64,000 nt of DNA from Rhizobium lentis (GCF_017352135.1 NZ_CP071457.1:186001-250000), one strand, 5' to 3'; shown: positions 42,520-52,073, counted from the first letter of the stretch. Notes: generated from the sequence alone by a model not told the origin. Translations and numbers: made by a program.

Positions 42520-42795
42520 CATCAACTGATTGCGTGCCCTCAAAGACACTCGGCATCGAGCCGGGTTCGAGACGCCTATGAACGAGGGTTCAGGGCGCTT
42601 TTTCCATGCCGGCGTCCTAACGGCCCAACAGGGCGTTTGCCCTTATCCGTGTCAGGACGAATTTTCCTCGGTGGCCGTTATTGTTAAATGAATTAGTCTA
42701 TAAAAATGGTAGATAAGATTCCATCTTGCCATGCATCGCTTTGGTTGGCCCTTCCTCGGCCTTCTTCCTCCAACCGCGAAGAACTGCAGGGTGGC

Positions 42796-43866
42796 ATGAG
42801 CAATCAATCCGAATTTCTCTGGTATATCCCGAACGATGTCAGACCCGGCCATCGAGGCGATTCCGCCGTCGAAAACCACAACAGCCTCGATACGTTGACC
42901 AGCCATGCGAGGGCGCTGGAGGAGCATGGCTGGAACGGTGCGCTCATCGGCACCGGCTGGGGTCGCCCCGATACCTTCACCGTCGCGGCTTCCCTTGCTG
43001 CGCGCACCACCACCTTCGAACCACTGATTGCGATCCGTCCAGGCTACTGGCGACCGGCGAATTTCGCTTCCGCCGCGGCGACGCTCGACCATCTCAGCGG
43101 CGGACGGGTGCGGGTCAACATCGTCTCGGGCAAGGACAATCTGGCCGCATACGGCGACAGTGAAGGCGACCAGGCGCATCGCTATAGCAGGACAAAGGAA
43201 TTCATGCGGCTGGTGCGCAGGCTATGGACCGAAGAAGACGTCACCTTCGCCGGCGATCATTTCCGGGTCGCCGACTCCACTGCGGTGCCACGCATCGAGG
43301 CCCGCGGCAATCGCCGTCATCCCAAATTCTACTTTGGCGGCGCTTCCGAGGCAGCCGAACGAGTGGCCGCCACCGAAGCCGATGTCCAGCTTTTCTGGGG
43401 AGAGCCGCTGGATGGCGTCCGGGAGCGGATCGAGCGGCTGAAGGCGCTCAGCCGGCAGCTCGACCGCGACCTCCCGCCGCTGGAGTTCGGGTTGCGGATC
43501 ACGACGCTGGTCCGGGACACCACGGATCAGGCCTGGGCCGATGCCGAAGCGAAGGTCGCCGAGATGGCCAAGAACAACGGTGCCGGCTGGCACGATCACC
43601 AGCGCGCACTCGCCGTCGGCCAGCAGCGCCTGCTCGCTCTTTATGAGCGCGGCGACGTCCTCGACGACAATCTTTACACCGCGCCGGGCAAGTTCGGCGG
43701 CGGCGGCGCCGGCACGACCTGGCTGGTCGGTTCGGCCGCGGACGTCGCTCGCTCACTGCGCAACTATCAGGATCTGGGGATCACGCATTTCGTGCTTTCG
43801 GATACGCCTTACCTCTCAGAGATCAAGCGTCAGGGCGATCAGCTTCTGCCGCTGCTGCGTGGCTGA
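42796..43866 (+). CDS. LLM-class flavin-dependent monooxygenase (SsuD-like)
   Basis: A 356-residue protein starting MSNQSEFLWYIPNDVRPGH, with AGGGTGG upstream. It lines up with alkanesulfonate monooxygenase SsuD: IAIRPGYWRPANFASAAATLDHLSGGRVRVNIVSG, HRYSRTKEFMRLVRRLW, FYFGGASEAAERVAA and LRNYQDLGITHFVLSDTPYL. SsuD enzymes use reduced FMN and oxygen to split sulfonates into aldehyde and sulfite. No transporter or flavin reductase is adjacent, so it is an orphan, perhaps working with the SsuABC-type genes at 56-59 kb. AT-rich DNA upstream (42660-42720) likely holds its promoter. Confidence 0.88.
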   Translation: MSNQSEFLWYIPNDVRPGHRGDSAVENHNSLDTLTSHARALEEHGWNGALIGTGWGRPDTFTVAASLAARTTTFEPLIAIRPGYWRPANFASAAATLDHLSGGRVRVNIVSGKDNLAAYGDSEGDQAHRYSRTKEFMRLVRRLWTEEDVTFAGDHFRVADSTAVPRIEARGNRRHPKFYFGGASEAAERVAATEADVQLFWGEPLDGVRERIERLKALSRQLDRDLPPLEFGLRITTLVRDTTDQAWADAEAKVAEMAKNNGAGWHDHQRALAVGQQRLLALYERGDVLDDNLYTAPGKFGGGGAGTTWLVGSAADVARSLRNYQDLGITHFVLSDTPYLSEIKRQGDQLLPLLRG

Positions 43867-44514
43867 CGCCGCTGGCGGGCAATTCCATGAGCACAGGATG
43901 TCGGATCGTTGCAGCACATTGGTTGCGGCCGCAATTGTTGGTGACGCAGAGTCGGCGCCAAGCATCGTTCGCGCTGCCGCAGTGCATCCGAAGTGATTCG
44001 CGATTTCCGTCGGGCGTTCCCCAGATCATTGTCGGAGTGCAAGGCGGCGAAAGAGTTGAGCGCCGATTTACAACAGCAGATGTCGGCCGTTGCTGCGAAA
44101 CAACTTAGCATACTCTTCCCGCATGGCGTCGGTGCAAAAAATACGCACAGGATATACGAAAAGCGCAGCATACTGGTTCTCTGCCGTCTCTGTTTACATT
44201 CTCTAAAATATATTCCCCTAAATTTTTAGGATATCGGGAAGGCGTTCTCAGGATCGTCACCTACGCCATGATGGCGGGCCAGGCTTCCGAAATCTTGCAC
44301 GCAATTGACGATGTTACTTTCACGCGCGCTTCCGCGTCTCTTTGGCATTGGCTCGGCCGCTGCCGGACACACGTGCAGTGTGCATGCGAAGTGGAATGTC
44401 CGGCGCGAACAGTGCCTTGGGACGCATTCGAGGCCGCACGCTTGAATGAGGCGTGGCGAGCGATCCTGGCGTCCCAGCGACTTTTGACAATCTCGCCAAC
44501 GATGGAGAGTGCCA
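43867..44514. other. 648-bp intergenic region
   Basis: Frames of 60-110 codons exist but none has a ribosome site or recognisable family. The stretch 44130-44240 is clearly more AT-rich than its surroundings and holds a perfect 14-bp palindrome (44217-44230). It probably contains the chemoreceptor promoter. I see no RNA gene. Confidence 0.4.
44217..44230. promoter_or_regulatory. palindrome upstream of chemoreceptor gene
   Basis: CCTAAA-TT-TTTAGG is a perfect palindrome in AT-rich DNA, 284 bp upstream of the chemoreceptor. It could be an operator; the distance is large. Confidence 0.3.
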
Positions 44515-46488
44515 ATGAACAGCATTAAGAGTTTCGGGATCGCGGTGCGTCTCACCCTCGGCTTCAGCTTCCTGGTTCTGCTGATGGCCGGCCTGGCCAT
44601 CTATTCGGCGGTAGAGGTTGCGAAGATCAATAGCGATCTTGAAACGATCAATGACGTCAACAGCGTCAAGCAACGCTTTGCCATCAACTATCGCGGCAGC
44701 GTGCATGATCGGGCGATCGCCATTCGTGACGTGACCCTGGTGACCTCGGCGGATGAACGCAAGGCGGCCGAGGCGCTGATCGATAAGCTCGCGGCCACTT
44801 ATGCCGAAAATGAAAAGCGCATGGCCGACATGGTTGCATCCCCGGCAGGTGCGACGGATCAGGAAAAAGCCGTTCTCGCCGAGATCGCCGGCATTCAGGC
44901 GAAAACCAATCCTCTGGTCGCCGAGATCATTGCGCTGCAGGAGAAGGGCGACGGCGAAGCGGCCCGCAAGGTCCTGCTCGAACAGGCCCGTCCGGCCTTC
45001 GTGGAGTGGCTCGGCGCCATCAATAAATTCATCGACTATCAGGAAGCGCTGAACAAAACGATCGGCGGTGAGGTTCGCAGTTCCGCAAGCGAGTTCAAGC
45101 CGATCGTACTGACGGCGCTCGGCATCGCGGCTCTGCTCTCTGTTGTCGCTGCGGTCATCACATCCCGCACGATTGTCGGCCCGCTGGCAAAACTCCAGCT
45201 TTCGCTGAAAGCGATGGCGGAAGGCAATCTCGATGGCGATCGCCGCCTCGAAGCGCGCGGCGACGAGATCGGCAAGCTCGCGCGCGCCGTGGCCGGCTTG
45301 CGTGACGCGATTTCGGCGAAGGCCGAACGGGAGGCCGATGCGGAAAGCAGGCGGGCTGTCGCGGAGCGGCAACGCCTCGAGCAGGATGCCGACGAACGTC
45401 GCACCCTTGCCGAGCAAACGGACCAGGCTGTCGGCCGGCTCGGCGAAGCCTTGCAGGCGCTGGCAGACGGCGACCTCACGCAGCAGATCGACACGCCCTT
45501 CATCCCGTCTCTGGAAAAGCTCCGTGCCGACTTCAATGCCGCGGTCGAAAAGCTGCGTGCCGCCATGCAGAAGGTTTCTCAGAACGCCAGCGCCATCGCG
45601 GCCGGCGCGCAGGAGATTCGATCGGCCTCGGACGATCTCGCCAAGCGGACCGAACAGCAGGCCGCTTCCGTCGAGGAAACCGCCGCTGCTCTGGAAGAGA
45701 TCACGACGACCGTCGCCGACTCCAGCCACAGGGCCCAGGAAGCCGGGCAGCTCGTCCGCAAGACCAAGGACAATGCGGAACGCTCGGGCAGCGTCGTCCG
45801 CGATGCGGTCGACGCCATGGGCAAGATCGAATCCTCCGCCACCGAGATCGGCAGCATCATCGGCGTGATCGACGAGATCGCCTTCCAGACCAACCTGCTG
45901 GCGCTGAATGCCGGCGTGGAAGCCGCCCGCGCCGGTGAAGCAGGCAAGGGCTTTGCCGTCGTTGCCCAGGAAGTGCGCGAATTGGCGCAGCGTTCCGCCA
46001 AGGCGGCAAAGGAAATCAAGGAACTGATCAACGCTTCGAACGGCCATGTGAAAAGCGGCGTCGCCCTGGTCGGCGAGACCGGAAAGGCCCTGCAGGAGAT
46101 TGCGACGCAGGTTCAGCAGGTCGACGGCAATGTCGGCGCGATCGTCGGCGCTTCGCAGGAACAGGCGACGGGGCTGAAAGAGATCAACGCCGCTGTCAAC
46201 AGGATGGATCAGGGCACGCAGCAGAACGCCGCCATGGTGGAAGAAGCCACAGCCGCCGCCCATAACCTCGCCAAGGAAGCCGATGCGCTGTTCCAGTTGC
46301 TGAGCCAGTTCAATATTGGCGGAGCGGTGGCATCGAGGCGCATGACGCAGCCCGCTGCAGCGGCGCAGCACGCTCAACCTGTCGCCTCCCCCGCTCGGCA
46401 GATGATTGCGAAGATCGGCAAGTCGATCCAGGGCGGCGCGGCGGTCCAGGGGAACACGGCATTGGCCGGCGATTGGGAAGAATTCTGA
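44515..46488 (+). CDS. methyl-accepting chemotaxis protein
   Basis: A 657-residue chemoreceptor with membrane helix 1 ([25 protein letters not shown], residues 10-34), a four-helix-bundle ligand domain and helix 2 near 195-215 ([21 protein letters not shown]). HAMP follows, then a cytoplasmic signalling domain with the hairpin tip ([44 protein letters not shown]). It ends in DWEEF, which fits the xZxxZ pentapeptide that tethers CheR/CheB. The ligand is unknown. A terminator follows at 46531-46554. Confidence 0.94.
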   Translation: MNSIKSFGIAVRLTLGFSFLVLLMAGLAIYSAVEVAKINSDLETINDVNSVKQRFAINYRGSVHDRAIAIRDVTLVTSADERKAAEALIDKLAATYAENEKRMADMVASPAGATDQEKAVLAEIAGIQAKTNPLVAEIIALQEKGDGEAARKVLLEQARPAFVEWLGAINKFIDYQEALNKTIGGEVRSSASEFKPIVLTALGIAALLSVVAAVITSRTIVGPLAKLQLSLKAMAEGNLDGDRRLEARGDEIGKLARAVAGLRDAISAKAEREADAESRRAVAERQRLEQDADERRTLAEQTDQAVGRLGEALQALADGDLTQQIDTPFIPSLEKLRADFNAAVEKLRAAMQKVSQNASAIAAGAQEIRSASDDLAKRTEQQAASVEETAAALEEITTTVADSSHRAQEAGQLVRKTKDNAERSGSVVRDAVDAMGKIESSATEIGSIIGVIDEIAFQTNLLALNAGVEAARAGEAGKGFAVVAQEVRELAQRSAKAAKEIKELINASNGHVKSGVALVGETGKALQEIATQVQQVDGNVGAIVGASQEQATGLKEINAAVNRMDQGTQQNAAMVEEATAAAHNLAKEADALFQLLSQFNIGGAVASRRMTQPAAAAQHAQPVASPARQMIAKIGKSIQGGAAVQGNTALAGDWEEF

Positions 46489-46530
46489 TCGCCGGAGCGC
46501 TCCTGCGCCCCTGCCATAATTTGAAATGAC

Positions 46531-46554
46531 GAAGGGCAGCGTATGCTGCCCTTC
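46531..46554. terminator. intrinsic terminator, probably bidirectional
   Basis: GAAGGGCAGC-gtat-GCTGCCCTTC is a perfect 10-bp stem followed by CGATTTTC. It lies between the convergent chemoreceptor and mctP genes. Confidence 0.8.
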
Positions 46555-46566
46555 CGATTTTCATCC

Positions 46567-48042
46567 CTACGCCCGAGCCGGGGCACTGGCCGGAAGCAGG
46601 GCGTTGACGACGACTGCGACGGTGATGTTTGCCGCCAGCGCCAGCAGGCCGGTATAGACGGTGAAAGGCTCGCCGCCGAGGCTGATCAGATGGAGTGGCT
46701 TCCAGCCAGCATCCCAAACGAGGAAGGTGCCGCCGCAGAAGCCGACGAACCAGCCAGCAAGCAGAGCAGGTGCACGGAACCAGTTGGTGTAGAGACCGAA
46801 GACGAGCGCCGGCAGCGTCTGCAGGATCCAGATGCCGCCGAGCAGCTGCAGGTCGAGTGCGAATTGCGTCGGCAGGAAGAGGATGACGAGAAGCGCGCCG
46901 ATCTTCACCACCAGCGACGTCACCTTCGCGACCTTGGCCTCGCCCGCATCGCTGACTTTCGGGTCGACATAGGCTTTCCAGAAATTGCGGGTGAAGAGAT
47001 TGGCAGCACCGATGCTCATCACCGCCGCAGGCACCAGTGCGCCGATCGCGATCGCCGCAAAGGCGAAGCCGGAGAACCACCCGGAAAACAGCGTCTTGAA
47101 CAGTGTCGGAACGACATCATTGGCACTGTCGAGCTTCAGGTTGGCCGCATGGCCCATATAGCCGAGCAGTGCGAGAAGGCCGAGCAGCAGCGTATAGGCG
47201 GGGAGCATGATCGCGTTCTTGCGGATCGTCTTGCCGCTGTTGGAGGCAAAGATGCCGGTCAGCGTATGCGGATACATGAAGGCTGCGAGCGCCGAACCGA
47301 GAGCAAGCGTGGCATAAGCGACGTACTGATTGCCGCCGAGCAGCAGGTTTCCTGAGCCCTTGGCCTGGAAGGCCGCATCAGCCGAAGCGAAGACATTCGC
47401 ATAACCACCTAGCTTCGAAGGGATGAGTGCGACGGCTGCGATCACGACGATATAGATCATGATGTCCTTGACGAAGGCGATCAGAGCCGGCGCGCGCAAT
47501 CCCGCCGAGTAGGTGTAGAGTGCCAGCACGATGAAGGCGATGGCGAGCGGCAATTCGCCGTGGAGCCCGAGTGCCTTCAGGACCGCCGTCATGCCGACGA
47601 GCTGGAGGGCGATATAAGGCATGGTGGCGATGACGCCGGTTGCAGCCACGGCAAGTTCCAGACCGCGAGATCCATACTGACCGTGGACGACGTCTGCCGC
47701 CGTGACATAACCGAAATCCTTGGCGCGTTTCCACAGGACTGGCATGACCATGAAGACGAAGGGGTAGACGACAATCGTGTAGGGCAGCGCAAAGAAGCCA
47801 TAGGCGCCGACGGTATAAACCAGCGCCGGGACGGCAATCACCGTATAGGCGGTATAGAAATCGCCGCCGACGAGGAACCAGGTGATCCAGGTGCCGAAGT
47901 TGCGGCCGCCGAGGCCCCATTCATCGATATGGGCGAGCGTCTCGGGCTTGCGCCAGCGGCTGGCGACGAAGCCCATGACGGTGACGAGGGCGAAAAAGAA
48001 AATGAAGACGGCCAGCGCCGTGCCGTTGATGTCAGTCGTCAT
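46567..48042 (-). CDS. mctP: monocarboxylate transport permease, sodium:solute symporter family
   Basis: A 491-residue SSS-family symporter with about 13 membrane helices: FFALVTVMGFVASRW, WGLGGRNFGTWITWFLVGGDFYTAYTVIAVPALVY, the TAAD-VH-QYGSRGLEL loop and FAAIAIGALVPAAVMSIGAANLFTRNFWK. Length and gene neighbourhood match MctP of Rhizobium leguminosarum, which imports lactate, pyruvate, alanine and related monocarboxylates and is controlled by the MctSR two-component system. Here a two-component pair of the same type lies immediately upstream in the same direction. Its start overlaps the DUF3311 gene by 11 bp. Confidence 0.9.
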   Translation of the reverse strand: MTTDINGTALAVFIFFFALVTVMGFVASRWRKPETLAHIDEWGLGGRNFGTWITWFLVGGDFYTAYTVIAVPALVYTVGAYGFFALPYTIVVYPFVFMVMPVLWKRAKDFGYVTAADVVHGQYGSRGLELAVAATGVIATMPYIALQLVGMTAVLKALGLHGELPLAIAFIVLALYTYSAGLRAPALIAFVKDIMIYIVVIAAVALIPSKLGGYANVFASADAAFQAKGSGNLLLGGNQYVAYATLALGSALAAFMYPHTLTGIFASNSGKTIRKNAIMLPAYTLLLGLLALLGYMGHAANLKLDSANDVVPTLFKTLFSGWFSGFAFAAIAIGALVPAAVMSIGAANLFTRNFWKAYVDPKVSDAGEAKVAKVTSLVVKIGALLVILFLPTQFALDLQLLGGIWILQTLPALVFGLYTNWFRAPALLAGWFVGFCGGTFLVWDAGWKPLHLISLGGEPFTVYTGLLALAANITVAVVVNALLPASAPARA

Positions 48043-48229
48043 GGCGAGTGCTCCGGTAGGCGATCCAGGTCAGCGTCGCGGTGATCGGCACCCACAGAAG
48101 CTGATACCAGTAGAAGAAGGGAAAGCCGAAAAGCGACGGCTCGCGAAGATTGTAGAATGGCGGCCAGAGTAGACCTATGAACGGAATGATCAGCAGCCAG
48201 AGTGCTGCATTGCTACGTGGTTTTTCCAT
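48032..48229 (-). CDS. DUF3311 small membrane protein
   Basis: A 65-residue protein with two membrane segments: ALWLLIIPFIGLLWPPFY, then FFYWYQLLWVPITATLTWIAY. The FxxxYQLxW pattern is the DUF3311 signature. Such genes regularly precede SSS symporters of the acetate/monocarboxylate type and probably encode an accessory subunit. The 11-bp overlap with mctP implies translational coupling. Confidence 0.85.
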   Translation of the reverse strand: MEKPRSNAALWLLIIPFIGLLWPPFYNLREPSLFGFPFFYWYQLLWVPITATLTWIAYRSTRHDD

Positions 48230-48301
48230 GTCGGATACCTTTCAGGCGCGCCGCGGGCGGCGGTCGCCATGTTCCAGTTGTCGGCGTGGAAGGCAGGTCT
48301 G

Positions 48302-48376
48302 TCAGCCGGCGGCCGCGGCAGGCCCGGTTCGGATCACCATAGGTTTTCCGACCAGTCGGAAGCTGATGTAACGCAT
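48302..48376 (-). CDS. candidate 24-residue small ORF in the mctP leader
   Basis: A 25-codon frame, MRYISFRLVGKPMVIRTG plus an Ala-rich tail. Its ATG (48376) is preceded at ideal distance by GGGAGGAATTCAC, a stronger ribosome site than those of most genes here. It lies in the mctP leader, 72 bp before the DUF3311 start. It could be a leader peptide controlling mctP translation or a real small protein. No homology claim is made. Confidence 0.45.
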   Translation of the reverse strand: MRYISFRLVGKPMVIRTGPAAAAG

Positions 48377-48478
48377 GTGAATTCCTCCCAACGGCTCACC
48401 CTCGGCCAGCCGTGAGTGGAGTCCTAGGCCGTGGGTTTTCCGCTCACAAGATGGCGTCGGGGCTGAAATGCCGGGGTC

Positions 48479-48494
48479 TACCCAGAAGTGGGTA
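48479..48494. promoter_or_regulatory. NarL-like 7-2-7 inverted heptamer, candidate MctR site
   Basis: TACCCAG-AA-GTGGGTA is an inverted pair of heptamers with a 2-bp gap, the NarL arrangement. Each arm matches TACYYMT at 6 of 7. It lies between mctR and the mctP leader. A weak -35/-10 pair (TTGTGA, 17 bp, TAGGAC on the minus strand) follows downstream of it. It could alternatively be a weak terminator hairpin for mctR. Confidence 0.5.
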
Positions 48495-48503
48495 GATGGG
48501 AAT

Positions 48504-49148
48504 TTAGCTGATTTTGGCGACGACGCCGTGATCGAGCGCATAACGGATGAGGCCTGCCGTGGTGGCGATGCTGAGCTTCTTCTTGAGGTTCTTGCGGTGT
48601 GTTTCCGCCGTGGCGGGGGTGATCCCGAGCGCCTCCGCGATCTCCCGATTGCTCCTGCCGGCAACGATCAGCCCGAGGATGTCGCGCTCGCGCGGCGTCA
48701 GGGGATCACTCCCCTCCTCCGTGCGTTCGCCCATCAGCGCATCGAAGACGCCCGAGGAGAAATAGGTGCCCCCATCGGCCACGGTCTCAATGGCCGCGAC
48801 GATCTCGTCCGTCGAGACATCTTTGAGGACATAGCCGGCGGCGCCACGCATGACCGAAGAGGAAATATACTCCCGGCTGTCGTGCATGGAGAGCATTACG
48901 ACACGGACTTGCGGAAGTTCGCTCCGGAACAGCTCGATCGCGTCGATGCCGCTGAGTTTCGGCATGTTGATGTCCATCAGTACCACCTGCGGCTGGATCT
49001 GCCGGGCGATATCGAGGCCTGTTTGCGCAAGCCCGGCGGTGCCGGCGACTTCGATGTGATCGAAGGTCTCGAGCACGGCCTTCAGGCCGTCCAGCACGAG
49101 GGGATGATTGTCGATCAGGAGAACCCTGATTTTCGGGCGCTCGGTCAT
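48504..49148 (-). CDS. mctR: NarL/FixJ-type response regulator
   Basis: A 214-residue regulator. The receiver domain has the phospho-acceptor Asp in VVLMDINMPKLSG (about residue 56), switch Ser in VVMLSMHDSREYI and Lys in GYVLKDV. The C-terminal LuxR-type helix-turn-helix is PLTPRERDILGLIVAGRSNREIAEALGITPATAETHRKNLKKKL. Its ATG overlaps the stop of the kinase gene (ATGA), so the pair is coupled. By position it is MctR, activating mctP. Confidence 0.9.
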   Translation of the reverse strand: MTERPKIRVLLIDNHPLVLDGLKAVLETFDHIEVAGTAGLAQTGLDIARQIQPQVVLMDINMPKLSGIDAIELFRSELPQVRVVMLSMHDSREYISSSVMRGAAGYVLKDVSTDEIVAAIETVADGGTYFSSGVFDALMGERTEEGSDPLTPRERDILGLIVAGRSNREIAEALGITPATAETHRKNLKKKLSIATTAGLIRYALDHGVVAKIS

Positions 49149-50521
49149 GCGGCTTCCGCCTGCTTGCCGGCGGGCAGATTGGCCGATCTCGGCATCATCG
49201 CCGTCAGCGTCGTGCCGGTTTCGTCGCTGTCGATGAGCAGCAGGCCCCGGAAGTGGGCCATCCGCTCCTGCATGTTGCGCAGGCCAAGGCCCGATCCACC
49301 GTTCTTGCTGCCATCGAAGCCAGTGCCGTTGTCTGAAATCGTCATGCGGGCTCGGCCGCCGTCGCTCCACAGCTTGACCGAAAGCTTTGAGGCGCTCGAG
49401 TGCCGCTCGACATTGTTGAAGGCTTCCTGGGCGACGCGATAGAGGGCGGTGCTTGCCTCGGCCTTCAATGTGCCGGTAAAGCGTGAAGCGTCGATCGTCG
49501 TCTCGATCCCAGTTCGCTCGGCAAAATGATAACAGAGAGCCTCCAGCGCCGCCGTCAGGCCGAGATCGTCGAGCACGCGGGGACGCAGATCGTGCGAAAG
49601 CCGCCGGATTTCCTTGATGGCGCCGTTCAGCGCCTCGATACCGCGATCGATGGTTAGCGCCGCGTCGTCGACATTGGTCCGGACCTTGCGGCCCGCGAGA
49701 TCCATCGCATAACGCACGCCGACCAGGTTCTGGGAAATGCCGTCATGCAGCTCGCGTGCCAGCCGCGCGCGCTCTTCTTCCTGGGTATCGATGACCCGCT
49801 GCGTCAGTTCCTTGAGGCGGCCGTCGGCCATGCGGCGCTCATGGAACGTCAGGAGCATGCAGGTCGTGAAAACGACGAGCACCGAGGGCACGGCGATCAG
49901 TGCGACGATGACGAAGGTCTTCGTAATATTGGCGCGCATCACCGCGTTGGCGGCCGCACTCTGGGCAAAGACATCGTCCAGGTAGACGCCGGTTCCCACC
50001 ACCCAGTGCCATTTGTCGAGGCTGACGACGAAGGAGAGCTTGTCGGCGATCTGGCCGGTGGACGGTTTCTGCCATTTGTACTGATGCAGACCGCCGCCTG
50101 CCTTTGCGGTGGCGATCAGCTCGGCAATAACCTTGTCGCCATCCGGATCAGTGAGATCCAGCCAATTCTGCCCATGCCGGAAGCTCTGGCGCGGATGGAC
50201 GATATTGTTGCCGTCATAGTCGTAGACGAAGAAATAGCCGTCCCTGCCGTAGTCGAGCGAGGTCAGGATCTCAGCCACCTGCCGTTTGGCGGCCGCGTCG
50301 TCGGGGCCGGCCTTGTCATAGATCGTATGAATGGCGGACAGGGCAAGGTTGGTCAGGTTGAGGATTTCGCCTTCCTTCGTCTTCAGCATGTTCTGCTCGA
50401 ACGTGCCGATGCTGTTCTTGGCGAGGTTTGCCGATTGCCAGGTGATGAAGGTGGTGATCGCAAGGATCGAAATCACGAGCGGAACGATCGCCAATGCGAT
50501 GATCTGGTGTCGTAACGTCAA
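49145..50521 (-). CDS. mctS: sensor histidine kinase, Cache domain and HisKA_3 type
   Basis: A 458-residue membrane kinase. Helix 1 is near residues 7-28 (IIALAIVPLVISILAITTFI). A periplasmic single-Cache domain follows (DYGRDGYFFVYDYDGNNIVHPR, then WHWVVGTGVYLDDVF), with helix 2 near 195-218. The HisKA_3 box is RLARELHDGISQNLVGVRYAMD and the ATPase motifs are TISDNGTGFDG and GSGLGLRNMQERM. TTG at 50521 is the start because GGGAGG lies eight bases upstream. The Cache domain probably binds a monocarboxylate directly. It pairs with MctR. Confidence 0.9.
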   Translation of the reverse strand: MTLRHQIIALAIVPLVISILAITTFITWQSANLAKNSIGTFEQNMLKTKEGEILNLTNLALSAIHTIYDKAGPDDAAAKRQVAEILTSLDYGRDGYFFVYDYDGNNIVHPRQSFRHGQNWLDLTDPDGDKVIAELIATAKAGGGLHQYKWQKPSTGQIADKLSFVVSLDKWHWVVGTGVYLDDVFAQSAAANAVMRANITKTFVIVALIAVPSVLVVFTTCMLLTFHERRMADGRLKELTQRVIDTQEEERARLARELHDGISQNLVGVRYAMDLAGRKVRTNVDDAALTIDRGIEALNGAIKEIRRLSHDLRPRVLDDLGLTAALEALCYHFAERTGIETTIDASRFTGTLKAEASTALYRVAQEAFNNVERHSSASKLSVKLWSDGGRARMTISDNGTGFDGSKNGGSGLGLRNMQERMAHFRGLLLIDSDETGTTLTAMMPRSANLPAGKQAEAA

Positions 50522-50621
50522 CGATCATTCCTCCCGAGAATTTGCGCCCGGGATTATGCCCTTTGCCGAATGCGAGTCCAGCGGCTTGTCCGCATGGTCG
50601 GGCCGTGCGGCCGCGCCGGCG

Positions 50622-51086
50622 TTATTCGAGCGGCACGAACAGGCCGAGCTTGACGTCCCGCAGCACGACATTCGTATGCATGCGGCGGATCTGCGGGTTT
50701 TCGGCCATGATCAGGGCGGCGATATCGTCATAATGCTCGACATCGCGGGCGGTGACGATCGCGATCAGATCGACCGCGCCTGTGACGTAATAGACCTGCT
50801 GGATGTGATCCTGCTTTTCGGCCCAAACGCGAAACTTCGCCAGCGCGTCGTAATTGTCCCGCTCGATCTCCATCCCAACGATGAACACCATCGAGGTTCC
50901 CGTCGCCTTGCGGTCGACGACGGCGACTTCCGCCTTGATGATCCCTTCCTCGCGCAGGCGTTTCAACCGCCGCTGCACGGCCGAGACCGACAGGCCGATC
51001 CGCTCGGCAATCGTTTCGGCCTTCAGCTGGCAGTCGCGCTGGACGATATCGAGAATGTCACGGTCAAAACGATCCAGTTGTTCCAT
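50622..51086 (-). CDS. Lrp/AsnC-family transcriptional regulator
   Basis: A 154-residue regulator with an N-terminal helix-turn-helix (ILDIVQRDCQLKAETIAERIGLSVSAVQRRLKRLREEGII) and a C-terminal RAM effector-binding domain (VFIVGMEIERDN, YYVTGAVDLIAIVTARDVEHYDDI). It is divergent from the amino-acid transporter operon and probably controls it in response to an amino acid. A 16-bp palindrome lies in the 163-bp shared promoter region. Confidence 0.92.
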   Translation of the reverse strand: MEQLDRFDRDILDIVQRDCQLKAETIAERIGLSVSAVQRRLKRLREEGIIKAEVAVVDRKATGTSMVFIVGMEIERDNYDALAKFRVWAEKQDHIQQVYYVTGAVDLIAIVTARDVEHYDDIAALIMAENPQIRRMHTNVVLRDVKLGLFVPLE

Positions 51087-51110
51087 TATCCAATCCTAAT
51101 TCTTGCTGTA

Positions 51111-51143
51111 GCATTTATCGCATTCTGCCGCATTCGCCGCATG
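51111..51143. repeat. phased GCATT repeats in the AsnC promoter region
   Basis: GCATT occurs at 51111, 51120 and 51130, and GCATG at 51139. Spacings of 9, 10 and 9 bp put them near one helical turn apart, as expected of sites for an oligomeric Lrp/AsnC protein wrapping DNA. Confidence 0.4.
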
Positions 51144-51151
51144 AGGAAGAT

Positions 51152-51167
51152 TATTTTGCACAAAATA
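51152..51167. promoter_or_regulatory. palindrome, candidate AsnC-type operator
   Basis: TATTTTG-CA-CAAAATA has perfect 7-bp arms. It resembles AT-rich Lrp/AsnC sites and lies 83 bp before the ATPase gene start and 66 bp from the regulator start. Confidence 0.55.
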
Positions 51168-51249
51168 TGCAGAAGAGACAAAAATTGCGCGAAAAAACCG
51201 CGTTCTTTTATCATTATCCTTTGCAAATTCAGTTCAGCCGGATCTATGC

Positions 51250-52029
51250 ATGTCAGATCAACTCTTTCCTGCTCTTCGCGTCGAAGATCTCCATAAAAGC
51301 TTCGGCTCGCAACAGGTTCTCAAGGGTATTTCGACTGAGGCCCACAAGTCGAATGTGATCTCCATTATCGGCTCATCGGGTTCTGGCAAGAGCACGTTCC
51401 TCAGATGCATCAATTTTCTGGAAACGCCGGATCGCGGCCGCATTGCCGTCAACGGCGAGGAAGTCGCGCTGAAAGCCGGCCGCGGCGGGCGGCTGCAGCC
51501 GCGCAACTGGCGGCAGATCGAACGGCTGCGCACCGGGCTTGGCATGGTCTTTCAGAGCTTCAATCTCTGGGCTCATCGCACGGTACTGGAAAACGTCATC
51601 GAAGCGCCGGTGCATGTGATGGGCATTCCCAGGCGCGAGGCGATCGAAAAGGCCGAGATCTTGCTCAACAAGGTCGGCCTCTTCGACAAGCGCGATGCTT
51701 ACCCCGCTTTCCTCTCCGGCGGCCAGCAGCAGCGTGCGGCCATTGCGAGGGCGCTCTGCATCGATCCCGCCGTCATGCTGTTCGACGAGCCGACATCGGC
51801 GCTCGATCCGGAGCTGGTCGGCGAAGTCCTCAAGGTCATCCGCGATCTCGCGGAAGAAGGCCGCACCATGCTGATCGTCACGCATGAAATGCGCTTTGCA
51901 CGGGATGTCTCGAGCCGCGTTCTCTTCCTGCATCAGGGACGGATCGAGGAGGAAGGTCCGCCGGAGCAGATATTCGGCGCGCCAGTCAGCGCCCGCTGCC
52001 GGGAGTTCACCGGTCTCAGCACCCATTGA
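51250..52029 (+). CDS. polar amino-acid ABC transporter ATPase
   Basis: A 259-residue ATPase of the HisP/GlnQ class, with Walker [14 protein letters not shown], signature [15 protein letters not shown], Walker [21 protein letters not shown] and the family insert [20 protein letters not shown]. It is first gene of a rightward operon with binding protein, two permeases and a methyltransferase, and is divergent from the AsnC regulator. Confidence 0.94.
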   Translation: MSDQLFPALRVEDLHKSFGSQQVLKGISTEAHKSNVISIIGSSGSGKSTFLRCINFLETPDRGRIAVNGEEVALKAGRGGRLQPRNWRQIERLRTGLGMVFQSFNLWAHRTVLENVIEAPVHVMGIPRREAIEKAEILLNKVGLFDKRDAYPAFLSGGQQQRAAIARALCIDPAVMLFDEPTSALDPELVGEVLKVIRDLAEEGRTMLIVTHEMRFARDVSSRVLFLHQGRIEEEGPPEQIFGAPVSARCREFTGLSTH

Positions 52030-52073
52030 TGCGCATCTCATCATCGATAACACCAACCAGGAGAATCCTGCGA

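Noticed and set aside
42681..42704. TTGTTA and TATAAA as a promoter for the SsuD-like gene.
   Set aside because: Spacing is only 12 bp. The AT-rich region probably holds the promoter, but I cannot define it.
43993..44229. 78-codon open frame in the gap before the chemoreceptor.
   Set aside because: No ribosome site, no family signature, and codon use unlike the neighbouring genes.
44320..46377. A 685-codon open frame antisense to the chemoreceptor gene, and similar long antisense frames at 18257-19927 and 30032-31669.
   Set aside because: They lie entirely over strong genes, have no ribosome site or family motif, and are expected from the third-position GC bias of the opposite strand.
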